Part shown: in pieces, positions 1-11,210 of the stretch
How the letters are laid out: each line of letters opens with the position of its first letter
Numbering within the stretch: position 1 is the first letter of the stretch
Assembly: GCA_934047225.1 (NCBI GenBank)
Contig: OW204010.1
Location: 1,506,294-1,570,293 of the forward strand
Origin: Ypsolopha sequella
Lineage: Eukaryota > Arthropoda > Insecta > Lepidoptera > Ypsolophidae
Direction: 5' to 3'
DNA: 64,000 nt
Position numbers and translations under genes: made by a program
The notes under the pieces: model-generated
What the model saw: only the letters and a program-made list of their open reading frames with translations
What the model was told of the DNA's origin: nothing
The model's database searches: none

Positions 1-2
1 AC

Positions 3-206
3 GCTAGTACTAACAATGACACAATAATTGGCACGGAATCAAAGCCGAACGAGACCGATGAGAATATTAAGAATGAGACGGAATTAAAGCTGAACGAGAC
101 CGATGAGAATAATAAGAATGAGACGGAATTAAAGTTGAACGAGACCATTGACAATGATAAGAATGAGACGGAATTAACGCAGAACTTGACCGAGAATACG
201 CCTTAA
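3..206 (+). CDS. 3' end of a sequon-rich repeat ORF (partial)
   Basis: The window opens inside a reading frame that runs to a TAA at 204-206. It encodes about 3.5 copies of a 15-residue (45-bp) repeat with the core ETELKLNETDENNKN. Each unit carries two N-E-T motifs, so the peptide is a dense run of possible N-glycosylation sequons in an acidic, Asn-rich context. The stop codon lies within the first bases of the adjacent piggyBac-like MITE (CCTTAATTAG), so the native C-terminus may have been cut off by that insertion. I do not recognise the protein. It could be a secreted or mucin-like repeat protein, or just a translated minisatellite; the upstream part is outside the window. Confidence 0.3.
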   Translation, partial: ASTNNDTIIGTESKPNETDENIKNETELKLNETDENNKNETELKLNETIDNDKNETELTQNLTENTP

Positions 207-1181
207 TTAGTCGCACTAAGAAAATTACTTAATTGCTCGCATGGGGTCACCTAGGAATAATTTTTATTATTTATGAAATATATAAGTAAATAAAACTTTA
301 TTATTATTAAAGTGCTTTATTAATTCTATTATATTTAAAAGGAAATAACATGAACTAAATACCCAATCAAACAAAAACAAGCTATTGCGCAATTTCATTT
401 CTATCCATGACTAATTCTGGAAAAAAGATACAATACTTACAATAAAACGCAATTTTTGAATAATTTCATTTTATCGAACTGTAAAAAAAAAATTTATAAA
501 ATAAATTTTCAATGCATGTGCTCGTAAGGGCCCACTTTTTATGCATCAAAACCGAACAGAAAATCGATTATTTGGCCCTAGGTCTTTCATTATTATTTTT
601 TTTTTTATTTGTTTGCAATGGTTGGCTAACCTGCAGCATTTCCTGTCTACCATAGATGTTATACTTTTTTTTCCACTGTTTAACGGCTCTGGATACAATC
701 CTTTTGAGCCAATCATAATTGAAAGTTCACAAGATTATATTTGTTTTCATTTCCTCACACTATGCATTAAAAAATGTAGTATGATACACGGGTGTAAAAC
801 AATAAATTACTCAGTTACGTTTAAAACACTCGCTACGCTCGTGTTTTAAATCGTTCTCGTAATTTTTTCCTTTTCGCCCTAGTAGCATATACTACTATTA
901 TACACTAGACATATAATAATACAAATCGAATTAATAATACAAAAGAAAAATACATAAACTAAACAACTCACCTCTTTCAAAAAAGTAACGTAATTACTCG
1001 CACGGGATCACCGCTCAAGAGCGCAGAGACGCTTCCTTCTACTCCCGTGACTTGGACGCTACTGGAATACAAACTTCGACGCGGGTTATAAAGCTAGCGG
1101 GGGCGCGGGGAAATTCGGGCAGCGGCAAGTGCTTAATTTTTTAATGCGAAACTGCTTTGACCCCATGCGACTAATTAAGGG
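201..1181. mobile_element. piggyBac-like MITE, copy 1 (long form)
   Basis: The element begins CCTTAATTAG and ends CTAATTAAGGG, an inverted pair, followed on the right by TTAA (1182-1185). Its outer parts match the second copy at 58150-58754 almost base for base, including the GC-rich block near 1080-1130. TTAA target duplication and the CCCTTAATTAG terminus suggest a non-autonomous piggyBac-type element. Relative to copy 2 it has about 390 extra bases (roughly 510-897), including a short inverted motif at 821-847. The left TTAA and the first C are missing, so the left edge has been altered. It encodes nothing convincing. Confidence 0.65.
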
Positions 1182-1435
1182 TTAAGAATCAGACAAACGA
1201 TCAGATTACCCATATTTACTAAAATATGTATTTATGACTGATGTACTGAATATTATATAAATAAAAATAAAATAAAAAATATTACAAACATTCTGAACGG
1301 TGAAAATAGTGTGAGTAATGAAAGTGAATAACATGAGCAGAAAAAGCATAACTATTCTAAAATGTTAACATGCAATGTTGGAATGTTGCGATACTATTAA
1401 TTACAAAAATTGCCAATATCATTAACAGTGTCGTG

Positions 1436-1576
1436 TTATAGGATGTTACATGTCACTGGTATTGGATTTTTTGGGTCATTTTCACCCGTGTTATTCACAG
1501 CGTCCGGATAAACTGTATCGCTTGCATTATTTCCACCGTTCAGATCAACCCCATCACTCAAATTAGTTCCATTTTC
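1436..1576 (-). other. Possible sequon-rich exon fragment
   Basis: On the minus strand an open stretch preceded by TTTAATCAAG (a possible splice acceptor) encodes a 46-residue Asn/Asp-rich peptide with N-G-T, N-L-S, N-A-S and N-N-T sequons, ending in TAA. A nearby minus frame (about 1365-1425) encodes a hydrophobic stretch beginning TLLMILAIFVINSIATF. Composition resembles the sequon repeat at 3-206 but the strand is opposite. This is an impression from composition only; it may be chance. Confidence 0.15.
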
Positions 1577-1870
1577 CTTGATTAAATTCCTAGTTTAAAT
1601 ATAATTTGTTTGATTTCTCAACCACATTAGAGCTAACAAAACATATGTACCAGAAAAACAGAGAAAAGTATAATTTGTAAACAAAATAGGTGCGATAAAA
1701 ACAGCGTTCACGAAATGAGATAAAGATGCGTTCTCACATACTCTGATACTAGGTATTTGTACACTTAACAATTTTAAATAATTTAAAGCATCTAACTCTC
1801 AAGAATAAAAAATCTGGATGTTAATGAGTCCCTACAGACTTGATCAGATCGAACAAGCAATTTTGCTTAT

Positions 1871-2126
1871 TTAAGTGGACTTTTTCGCAACCGCGCTCCA
1901 TACAAACGAAGTTCTATCATTTATATCTTGGACTATAACTAATCCACCTAGATGATATTTTGTTGACTGGATATAATAAATTATAGAGATTGAGGTAAGT
2001 AATTTAATAATCACTGGTATGTAACTCAAACACTCGTATTTTCCATACAAAGGGACTGTCAATGAAAGCTCGTAAAGGGTTTCGATAATAATAACAATAA
2101 ACTCTTGAACGTACAAGATAAAATTT
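1871..2126 (-). CDS. Candidate terminal exon of an unknown membrane protein
   Basis: A minus-strand ORF of about 84 codons ends at 1871 and is preceded by a good splice acceptor (CTGTTTACAG, 2136-2127). The peptide has a hydrophobic helix around YIPVIIKLLTSISIIYYI and a short polar tail ending AVAKKST. It does not resemble the retroelement proteins elsewhere in the window. I cannot name a family. It could be the last exon of a host gene whose other exons lie outside or have been lost, or a fortuitous ORF in AT-rich DNA. Confidence 0.25.
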
Positions 2127-2629
2127 CTGTAAACAGGTGAGCTTAAATTCTATTTAGTATTTTCTACCAGCTAACCTTTGGTAATAGGAAAGTTGTGGAG
2201 GGTATTGATATGCTATCAAAAAATCATTTGATAAATCAATCAATCATCAATATCGATATAAATGAAAAGCCTTGTCCCGAGTTGACTGACTGTCAGTTAA
2301 CGTACAACCCAGCACAGTGCCTTGATATTTAGAGGCTGTATTAATAGAAAGGTATCAACAAACACTAAGAAAAGATTTTGGAAAATTCGCACCAAAGAGG
2401 GGTCAAAGTTTTAACAAAATAATAAATTTTGCCGATACCGTCCATGCTAGGTAGTAAAATTTTTAATGGAGACTTCTTAAAATCTTCTTCTTAAATTCCT
2501 TACATTCCTTACATCTACAGATCAATACAAAATTTATCCCAATTACAATAGACGTAATTTTAGTCTATCCAATATTCCCCATGATGACGGCCTGTTTCAC
2601 TTCGTTCTAAACACGCGCCTATCAGCCCA

Positions 2630-2985
2630 GAGTTCATTATTAATCTTTCAGATATCATTCTCAAAAGTAACTTCTTTTCATTCGAAAACTCATTCTACCT
2701 TCAAAAAAAAGGTGCTGCTATGGGAACTCGTTTGACCCCCGGTTTAGCTTATATCTTCATGGGTTCAATTGAAACAACTTTCCTAAACTTTAAACTCTCG
2801 CATTTGGTACACATTAAAATATATATAATCGGGTCTAACGCGATCAATTTTTACCTTTTTACGAAAAGGGGGACACCCGACGTTTCGAGACAGTTGCATG
2901 TCTCGTGGTCACAAATTATAGAGGGATACTACGTAGCTCATGGTCTACGGGAAACTGGTAAGTATGGCGAGGCGCAGTGATGAGA
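2630..2985 (+). pseudogene. Penelope-like element remnant (RT fragment plus 3' end)
   Basis: Residues encoded at 2630-2790 include NFFSFENSFYLQKKGAAMGT followed by R-L-T-P-G-L-A, the pattern of the Penelope-like reverse transcriptase stretch with F-x-F, Y-x-Q, A-M-G-T/S and S/T-P. No catalytic YxDD region follows, so this is a short internal fragment. The adjoining sequence at about 2850-2915 contains GACGTTTCGAGACAG and TGTCTCGTGGTCAC, reminiscent of the terminal regions of arthropod Penelope elements. Family assignment rests on motif pattern only. Confidence 0.5.
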
Positions 2986-3352
2986 TGCAGGTGACGGCAC
3001 AAGTATTTTCCTTGTACCCGCAAAAACACTTTAGTCTTTAAAATTAATTGTTATCTGATTAACGCGCGGCACACAACACTCACAGTATACGGAGATGCAC
3101 TAAGAGAAGAATCCCGCGATTTAAATTTCCCGATAATTGGACACCAAGTGGGAGACAATTTGAAACCATCTTCCCTATTGAAATTATTTGGATGTTTCTT
3201 AATTTCAATCGTTGATTACAATTATTTTAACACAGGAAAATCGTCTATAATCGTCGTTATGGATGATTTAATAATATATTTTCGCCGGCCTCCCGGTTAA
3301 TATTCTTACTGAGATAGATCGATCCATTGACCAAACTTTATCTATACCTTGT

Positions 3353-4351
3353 CATTCCTTCGAAACTGCAGAACACTGTAAAACATATCTTACAGAGAAG
3401 CATAACTTCAGAATCGCAAACTTTAACGTTAGAAGCAGCAATAAAAATTTTGATATGTTCCTGATTGATTTGAATAGAGTAGGCACTGATTTTGATATAA
3501 TTGTCCTGACCAAGTGTCATCTACAAGATGACTCATTGATCAAACACCTACCGGGGTACACACACTTTCGCACAAATAAGTTTATAAACAAGAACGGAGG
3601 TGTTATTGTTTATGTTAGGTCTTGTTGGGATGTGACTGTTACAGAACCCGAAGTGTTGGATGCAAACTGTCTCTGCATAACGTTTCCTACCATGTTGACG
3701 ATTTTTGCAATTTACCGATCTCCGTCGTTTACCTGTCATAGTAAATTTATTGATTCTTTGGACGTAATTGTAAAAAATATAAGTAAGGTCTCACCTATAA
3801 TTTTGGTTGGAGACATCAATATTAATATTATGGCTGATGCTCTTACCAGTGCATCTAATGAATATCTTTGTTGGACAGCCGAACTTGGACTTAAACCAGC
3901 TATCACTAAACCAACCAGACTTAAGACATGTCTAGATCATATATTCATGGACATCAAGTTGCAAGCGATTGGTATAATAAGTCAAACAAGTGTCACTGAT
4001 CATTTCCTGGCAATTGCAGGCGTTAGTACTAAAGTAAAAAGACCTATTAGGAAACGGTTAAAGCAAATAACGGATTTCGAAGCTATAAAAAATGAACTTA
4101 AAGTATTCGACTGGTCAATACTTAAAGTCGTCAAGGACGTCTCTAAAGCAGCTGAAAAGTTCACGTCAATACTAGAAGAAATTACCAATCGTCACACAAA
4201 AACAGTTACTATTAGCCGCTCCAAGTTCACTCTTAAAGATTGGATTACCCCTGGTATAACAAGATGTATACGTCACAGGGACAGGCTGCACTTGCAGGTA
4301 AAAAAAAAATCCACATATTGCTGTTTTGTTAGTGACTTACAGAAGATATAG
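3353..4351 (+). pseudogene. LINE-D1 ORF2, endonuclease half
   Basis: The frame opens with RIANFNVRSSNKNFD, the usual start of an apurinic-like endonuclease, and continues with IIVLTKCHL (family norm has E in place of K, so a catalytic glutamate is lost), NGGVIVYVR, ILVGDINININ-like (GDxN) and SVTDHFL (SDH-type motif). A linker with TLKDWITPGITRC follows, typical of the segment between endonuclease and RT in CR1-like LINEs. It would nick target DNA for target-primed reverse transcription. The frame is lost after a run of A residues near 4300. Confidence 0.75.
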
Positions 4352-4688
4352 AAACTTTTGCAATGACTTACTGCATAAACTGAAATCAGAATATGAGAAT
4401 AGGGAGCTCACAGCAAATAAAGATAGCCCAAAGCGTCTTTGGGAAGTCATCAAAAACATATGCGAACTGAATAAAAACAAAAATAAATCTTCTGAACTTT
4501 TGAACCTCATGGACAACCCGAAATGCTCGCTATCAAGCTGCAACGATTACTTCTCCAACATAGGCAAAAATCTGGCTAGCGTTATCCTGGAAACCACCGA
4601 CAAAACTGAAAAAAAACTATCTTCGGAAGTTCAAGGTTCAGGTCCAGTTGACTCATTTTTTTATCTCCTACAGATGCTTGCGAAGTGA
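4326..4688 (+). pseudogene. LINE-D1 ORF2, linker and start of RT
   Basis: This frame continues the protein after the first frameshift. It contains KRLWEVIKNICELNKNKNK and CNDYFSNIGKNLA, the conserved connector and N-terminal thumb-side region seen before the RT fingers in CR1/Jockey LINEs (consensus shape W.vi....n.yF..iG..la). A second frameshift near 4660-4690 moves the rest of the RT to another frame. No independent function is expected. Confidence 0.65.
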
Positions 4689-6247
4689 ACAGCATTATTC
4701 AAGGTTTTAAATATGGCAGTGCTTCAGGGCTGGATGGTATCAACATTAATTTATTAAAATCTATCTGCAGCGAAATAGTCGAGCCACTCACTTACATCTG
4801 CAATGCAAGCCTAGACTCTGGTGTATTTCCCGAGACCTAGAAAACTGCAGTAGTCATACCCATTCACAAGGAAGGAAGTAAGAAGGAACCAAGCAATTAT
4901 AGGCCAATATCTTTATTGAGTATCCTTTCTAAAATACTTGAAAAGATAGTGAACAAACGCTTAGTAAAGTTTTTGGAGGATAACAAATTGTTATCTCCTT
5001 GTCAATTTGGATTTCGTCAAGGAAAATCAACAGAGGACGCTATTCAGATACTTATGACAAAGGTCTCCTCAGCTTTAGATGAAGGACAGGCTTGTATCGG
5101 AGTCTTTCTTGATTTAGCAAAGGCCTTCGATACAGTGTCTCCCCATATCCTCTTCAAAAAACTTGAAACTTTTGGCATAAGAGGCCTCGCGTTGGAGTGG
5201 TTTAAAAGCTACATGACTGAGCGTAAACAATGCACTAAAGTCAATGAAGTTATCAGTGATGCTGCGCCAGTTTTGTTCGGGGTGCCTCATGGCAGTATTC
5301 TCAGACCGACACTTTCCTCAACATACATTAATGACATAGTAGATTCGCTCTCCGACACAGCCAACATTGTTTGCTACGCAGATGACACTGCTCTTGTTTT
5401 CAATGGACCTGACTGGGAAACAGCCACTCTCGCAGCTGAACGAGGTATGAATAGGACTGCGGAATGGCTTAACAATAATCTCCTGACTCTAAATACTAAG
5501 AAAACAAAATATATCTGCTTTCATAAAACAAAGGCATCTGAACCACCTGTATCACTTCGTCTAAAAGTTCACACATGCAACAGACATAACTCCTTGCGTG
5601 ATAACTGTCCTTGTGTACAAATTGATAGGACTTATTCCATAAAATATCTTGGGGTTGTGATTGATGAGAGGCTGTCATTCAATGACCACATTGTTTCTCT
5701 CTCCGGTCGAGTACGAAGGATTGTCCATGTGATGAAGCTACTCCGAAACGGGGCCCATGTGGATGTTTTGATGTTGGTCTATCAATCACTGTGCCAATCA
5801 ATCCTTGCATACTGTGTCTCGGCGTGGGGAAGTGCCTGCAAATCTTCTATGATTATTATAGAAAGAGCCCAAAGAGCTGTACTCAAAGTGATGTTGCGAA
5901 AACCGTTTCGATACCCTACTAAAGACCTGTATGCTGACTCTAAAGTATTAACTGTTCGACAACTCTACATCCAAAGAATAGGCCTTATCCAGCATAGACT
6001 TACTATTAGTAGCCCTGAATATAAACTCTTACTGTCTAGACGAGTATTCTTGGTCAAAGGCCCAAAAGTGAAAACCGAATTTGCGAAGCGTTTTAAATCT
6101 TACGCTTTTCCAAATATTTATAAAATAATTTTAAGGCATTGCAGAATTCAGCATTGTTCCATTTTGGAAGCTAAAATAAAAATCAATCAATGGCTCCATA
6201 CTCTAGATTACGATCAAACTGAATCTTTGCTGGTGACTCCAATATAA
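4672..6247 (+). pseudogene. LINE-D1 ORF2, reverse transcriptase
   Basis: RT motifs occur in order: NYRPISLLSILSKILEK, QFGFRQGKSTEDAI, FLDLAKAFDTVSPHIL (motif A), a damaged GVPHGSILRP (norm GVPQGSILGP), YADDTALVF (motif C, catalytic aspartates present) and IKYLGVVIDERLSF. The C-terminal LINE domain (AYCVSAWGSA, ERAQRAVLKVM) runs to the stop at 6245-6247. An in-frame TAG at 4838-4840 stands where the family has tryptophan or glutamine before KTA. The damaged motif B and the stop codon make it inactive. Confidence 0.8.
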
Positions 6248-7204
6248 ATTATAATGAAGTATTTTACTCCTACACATATTTATGCAAATATGAAAATCAT
6301 GTGTATAATTTGTATGTTATATAATTATTATAATATGTATTTACCTATAGTATAAATATAAATAAATATATGTATGAATATATACCGACACTGTCCATGC
6401 ATGCCTATCTTTATCATCTTCTACTAGTTTAATTGCAATTTTGTCTCAACTTTAATTTTAATTTGTCTCTCTTTTTTTTTTGTTATTTTTGTTATAGTTA
6501 AATCTGTTCATATTTTTGTAGTTTTTGTTTATTTTAAGTCTAGTAGCCTGTAAAATTATTAAATGTGATTTATTTTAAGTTTCATCTGGGTTCCCGCGTA
6601 ACAGAATTACCTAGTGTGGGACCCGCTGGTAATTGTCATTTTGTGATTATTGTAATTTTTTTGCTAAATAAACATTTCGTATTTCGTATTTCGTATTTCA
6701 CGCACAATTCTAGGGTAGTAATGGCGATCGGTGTGTCTTTCCTAAACACTGAACCCATGAAACCGTTTAATGTGGCCGAGATTAATTGTTGACATATTGA
6801 TGATCTGGCACATTGACGTAGATAGTAAGGACTAGGCTGAACGAACAAATGCTGCGAACATTTTCCAAACTAGAAAACACGAGCACCATATTATATGAGA
6901 ATCTCTTATAACAACGTCAATGAATAGGCACTACCAGCGTGACCAAATATGGCAGATTTCTACTTTATGGTAGATTGTTGGACTTGGTTGTGAAAAATTG
7001 TTTGGTACATTTTTGGTAAAATTTTAGTGGTGGCTTCTGGCTCAAGGTGCACTTAACCAGCGTATTGTTGGTGAGGTATTCTAATTCAAATCCTACCCGC
7101 ACTTGGAATAGGTTAACACGTCTTTGTTTGTGTCTTCGAAATAAAATCAAATTACAAGTAAATTTATGTTTATACTTAATAAAATTTACTATGTAACTAG
7201 GACT

Positions 7205-8275
7205 AGGTAACGTAAGGGATCAGTTAGAAAAAAATCTGCTGACGCTTAACGTCAGTAAAACGAAATATATGTGTTTTAGAATAACTGACCACACCAAGTG
7301 TCTGGATCAAGGTGTCAAAATGCACAAATGCGCACAAAATGGAATATGTGACTGCCCAGAACTAGAAAGAGTTAACCCCATTAATTAAGGTACCTAGGTG
7401 TGCTTGTGCAAATTCAACTGGGCAAATCATTGTCAACTGGTTGCAGGTAGCATTCGAAGACTTCTATACATATGTAAGAGACTTCGATGCATTGATGACA
7501 TTAACCTAAAGCGTAATATTTACTATGCACTAGCTGAATCTCTCATTAGATACTGTATAGGCACTTGAGGTGGAGCTGCTAAAACCACGGAACACTTTTA
7601 CCAGGTAAAACACACCTACTTGAGATCGAACGAGCACAACGGGCGGTATTAAAAATGCTATTTAGGGAGGATTATCGGTATCCAATATAGATTGACAGAG
7701 TTGTACAAAGACATAAAGGTGCTTAGTGTGCGAAAACTATTCATTACGAATATTTTAAGCAATATGAACACCTCAAACAGAACCAATGATTCTTTTAGAA
7801 CTCGGTTTGGAAACCTACATAAAACACCTGTTTGTAAAACTAACTTTGCGCACAGATTTCGTCCCTTCTTAGCACCATTTTTAATGAAAAAGCTCATAAT
7901 GGATAAAAACTGTTTGAAAATCAAGCAGTAAAAGGAAAAAATTAGAAGCTGGTTGAAAGACAAAGATTATGATCAGATTGAAGGTTATTTGAAAGTTGAT
8001 TCATAGCCAGTTAGTCGGTTTATTCAACTCACAGATGCTATAGCATAAGGATGCGTGATATTCAAATAAATTCACAAACATGACACACCCTCCACACACA
8101 CAATCACATACATCTTCACTCACGCACACACCCTCACCCTATTTCTTAATGAAGCAGTCATTCATCTAACCAGATTTATAATAAGTATGTAAATATTGTT
8201 GTAACGATGATTTAACGTTAATTTTGTCTAATCAATCATCAATATCAATCAATCATCATCAATCATCATGAATAC
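7205..8275 (+). pseudogene. LINE-D2, 5'-truncated LINE copy (RT C-terminus and 3' tail)
   Basis: Broken frames encode the C-terminal third of a LINE-D-like ORF2: KTKYMCF, CDCPELERV, KYLGVLVQ, RRLLYICKRLRCIDDINL, ERAQRAVLKMLFRE, LYKDIKVLSVRKLF and a final DYDQIEGYLKV before the stop at 8004-8006. The protein aligns with LINE-D1 by eye but is a different family: the 3' end carries AATCATC repeats (8222-8270) instead of ATTTCGT. Several frameshifts and stops are present. A similar AATCAATCATCAATATC stretch at 2233-2255 may be another trace of this family's tail. Confidence 0.7.
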
Positions 8276-8394
8276 ATATAATAAAAGAGTAGAGCCCGTT
8301 GTGTCTGAACATTTAACAAAAGTAATAAAAATAGAAAGGGGGTAACTAAATAAGAGCAACAGAACACAAATCAGTGATTTTTAGAATTCTTTTC

Positions 8395-8640
8395 TATCTG
8401 TCTGTCTGTCTGTTTATTTGTTCACGCATATCTCCGAAACTACGGAACTGATTTTGATGTAATTTTCACAGTTGAACGGAACTTAATTTGGATTAGAATA
8501 TAGGCTTTATTTCATTAAAATCGAAAGACGGAAAAAAAGTTATTGTCATTTATCGATTCTAGGAATTTTTACTGTTAGAAGGTAAAGGCCTATAGACGTC
8601 ACGAATGAGTGTAGAAAAAAACAAAAAAGCTTTGGCTAGA
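8395..8640. repeat. Fragment of an interspersed repeat with (TCTG)n head
   Basis: A short TCTGTCTGTCTGTCTG run is followed by TTCACGCATATCTCCGAAAC and an AT-rich stretch. This phrase structure (tetranucleotide run, then 'cgcatatctc.gaaactac.g.actgattttgatg') recurs widely in insect interspersed repeats, including Helitron interiors. No ends are definable here, so I only flag it as repetitive non-coding DNA. Confidence 0.4.
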
Positions 8641-8670
8641 AGTATGTAACGTATCAAATTGTAGTATCTG

Positions 8671-8931
8671 CAGTGGCGTGCACAGAACTTTTTGCTGGAA
8701 AAGCAAGCAATTGGTCAAGAACAACAATAAAAAAAATATGAAAATATTTAAATATCACTTATAAAAAAAAAAATTGTATGACGCCAGGGCAGACAACGTC
8801 TACCCTAGAGTGAAAATTTCCAATACAAACTTCTTTTTTCAAAGTGATATTTAAATTTTTTTATATTTTTTTTATTGTTGTTCTTGACCAATTGCTTGCT
8901 TTTCCAGCAAAAAGTTCTGTGCACGCCACTG
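8671..8931. mobile_element. hAT-type foldback MITE with 8-bp TSD
   Basis: The element begins CAGTGGCGTGCACAGAACTT and ends with the reverse complement (...GTTCTGTGCACGCCACTG). The inverted arms extend about 70 bp each. It is flanked by a perfect 8-bp direct repeat AGTATCTG at 8663-8670 and 8932-8939. An 8-bp duplication and a CAGTGG terminus are hallmarks of hAT elements. There is no transposase, so it depends on an autonomous relative. The right TSD copy overlaps the 5' end of Helitron 1, so this insertion is younger than that Helitron. Confidence 0.85.
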
Positions 8932-8943
8932 AGTATCTGTATA

Positions 8944-9209
8944 TACAAGGTGACTTTTTGATCATCGTCCAAATTCATACTGGTGGCTTGGTAAGTGATC
9001 AGTATCATGCATCAGTAACAATTTTGGTGAAATTCGTAAAATGAAATTTCGACTCCCCATAGTCATTCACTCGGGACTGGAACTGAATTTATATGGGAAG
9101 CCAAAATTTCATTATTCGAATTTCTCAAAAATTGTTACTAATCCAAGATACTGATCACTTATCAAGCCTCTAGTGTGAATTTTGACGATGATCAAAAAGT
9201 CACCTTGTA
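8944..9209. mobile_element. Foldback MITE, TACAAGGTGAC termini
   Basis: The left arm starts TACAAGGTGACTTTTTGATC and the right arm ends with its reverse complement. The two arms are inverted over roughly 90 bp with a short AT-rich centre. Flanks suggest a TA target duplication (removing the element leaves CTGTATATTAAATATAAAATC, a continuous Helitron 5' end). TA targeting would fit Tc1/mariner, but the terminus is not one I can place with certainty. It sits inside Helitron 1 and therefore postdates it. Confidence 0.75.
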
Positions 9210-10106
9210 TTAAATATAAAATCCTGACTAACTGACTGACTGACTGACTGACTGACTCATATATCAACGCACAGCCTAAACCGCTGGTCCTATAGACTTG
9301 GAATTTTGTATATACTCTATATGCCTACAGTATATACCTTATATAGTGTAGGCATCCACTATATATTATAAATTAATATATATTATAAATATAATTATAA
9401 GTAATTTTTCTTTTGTAGTATTAGTCGGCTAGTAGTTAAGTTAAGAGAGTAACATCTGCCAATAAACTTTTTTAAAGTTTGGCAGAAACAATCAAAAATG
9501 TAATGTTGTTTTTTTTCTGCGAATAAATTTTTCTTATTCTTTTTTTTTTTAAACTAAGAAAGTATTTTTCAAAATTCACCCTCTAAGGGGGTGAAACGGG
9601 TGTCCAAAGTTTGTAGGGGGAAACAAGATTAGTTAGACTATTTTATTCGACACTTCACAGGGAGTACTCCTATTCATAAATGAGTAAACGTCTGTTTCAG
9701 GTTTTTCAGGATTCAACCCTAAAAGGGGGAAATGGGGTGACAAAGTCTGAAAATCAACATGGGTATCGTTTGTATGGTTTATCGGGTCGCTGATTACGAA
9801 AACAACAACGATTACTAAATCCAATGTAGTGGACGTGAAATACTATCATTCCATGTTGGGGTGCGATGGGGTTGAAATATTGAAATGTGTAAATATCAAT
9901 ATGGGTGTCGTTTTTATGGTTTTTTGGCACGTTAATTACGAAAATGGTATCGATTTTAAAATTTAATATAGTGGACATCAAAATTCTTGAAAGTATGTGT
10001 GCCAGAGCAAATCGGCTGTAACAGACGGACAGACAGACAGCCACACAAGTGATCCTTTTAGGGTTCCATTTTTTCTTTTAGAGGTTTTTTTCTATATATC
10101 TACTAT

Positions 10107-10107
10107 A

Positions 10108-10138
<31 letters not shown>
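10107..10138. repeat. (TATC)n microsatellite
   Basis: About seven perfect TATC units lie inside Helitron 1. The same tetranucleotide block occurs at the matching place in Helitron 2 (about 43565-43605), so it travels with the element. It is probably a lineage-specific expansion seeded by the Helitron. Confidence 0.9.
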
Positions 10139-10885
10139 ATCCAGCAAAATATCTTTGGAACGGAAGGTGGTACATCCCTAGGGGTTGGACCATGGGGTGC
10201 CAAAACAAGTTTTTTTTTCATGTCAAATCTTTGACGGCCCGTATCTCCCAAACGGCTGGAGTTAGACCCATGTTGATGGGTATCTAGGAAAAGGTCTCGA
10301 CAAGATCTACTTGCCGAAAGTGTTATAACTTTACAGGTCCGTATCTCCCAAACAGCTGATGCTAGACCCATGTTCATGGTACTCTAAAAAAGGGCTCGGC
10401 AAGATCTTGACGACGGTAAAAAAAAAAATCGAAAATAAAATTGCCAAAATTTTGATCGGCCATATCTCCCGAACAGCTAATTGTATGGAGTTCGGGTTTC
10501 AACTATGATGAAAGGTCAAGCTGAGGCTACATGACCGAAAAAAAAATTGAATTTGACAGGTTTTGACAGTTTTTTGATAGGTCCAAAAAAGTATTCCGAT
10601 TTGCATGAAACTCGATATCAAGGGGCATTTGAGGTCGCCAATTATGCTGCCCTATACAAATTTTACATTTTTTGACAACTGATAGGGATTTTGACACTTG
10701 TTCGGAAAAACTTTGATCGGTTTGTCCCCGTATTTGGCACTCTGGCGAGGCCAAAGGCCAAGCCAAGTTCCACGCGGCCAAAAAACGAGCATGAGAGGGA
10801 GTGAGAGCACTTATAATGTTTGTTTCTGAAAAAAAGTTATTTGTTTCCTGTAGGCCACGCGGGCGAAGCCGCGGGCAGAAGCTAT

Positions 10886-11210
10886 TATTAATTTATTTTC
10901 TTTCGATGTGCGCTCGGTTATAGAAAGACATGTTACTAGTCGTCTCCGTGATCTTAATGAAAAACATTGCAAAAAACATACTTAACCGTGAACAAAACTG
11001 TGTTTCACGTACAAAAACAGATTTATATATGACGAGTAATTAACAAAATAATATCAGTGCATTCCGTTAATTTAGTGGCTCAGTTCAATTGAAGTGTTCG
11101 ATAACAAAGGAACACCACAAACCTAGCATGACTCATATCTCGCCTTGTTGAGAATAAGTTTGACTGCACACATAATATCCACATAATTCACACCTCCAAG
11201 TACAAGCTTA
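10886..11210. other. AT-rich stretch, nothing recognised
   Basis: Between the end of Helitron 1 and the tRNA-like sequence there is about 320 bp without an ORF, a repeat end or an RNA gene that I can support. Confidence 0.5.

Larger units (their letters stand above)
3340..6699 (+). mobile_element. LINE-D1, decayed non-LTR retrotransposon (CR1/Daphne-like)
   Basis: This covers most of an ORF2 (endonuclease then reverse transcriptase), a 3' untranslated region of about 430 bp and a terminal run of ATTTCGT repeats at 6674-6699. ORF1 is absent, so the copy is 5'-truncated. There are frameshifts near 4290-4350 and 4660-4690 and an in-frame TAG at 4838-4840. The protein layout and the 3' heptamer tail fit the CR1/Jockey group; clade-level naming is an inference. 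A relative, LINE-D2, lies at 7205-8275. Confidence 0.8.
8936..10885 (+). mobile_element. Helitron 1, non-autonomous, with two MITEs in its 5' end
   Basis: The 5' end is TCTGTATA (8936) continued after the nested MITE by TTAAATATAAAATCC and a GACT repeat, then ATATCAACGCACAGCC. The 3' end has GCGGGCGAAGCCGCGGGC, a hairpin, then AAGCTAT (degenerate CTAG) at 10882-10885. Long stretches (9585-9765, 9840-10060, 10105-10390) match Helitron 2 at 41288-45517, including the (TATC)n run and the following 250 bp. No Rep/helicase ORF is present. The hAT MITE at 8671 abuts its tip. Confidence 0.75.

Noticed and set aside
8805..9044. Overlapping ORFs of about 66 codons on both strands
   Set aside because: They fall within the two foldback MITEs and mirror each other.
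9754..10377. ORFs of 60-96 codons in Helitron 1
   Set aside because: They match non-coding Helitron sequence that also occurs in Helitron 2, where the frames are broken.
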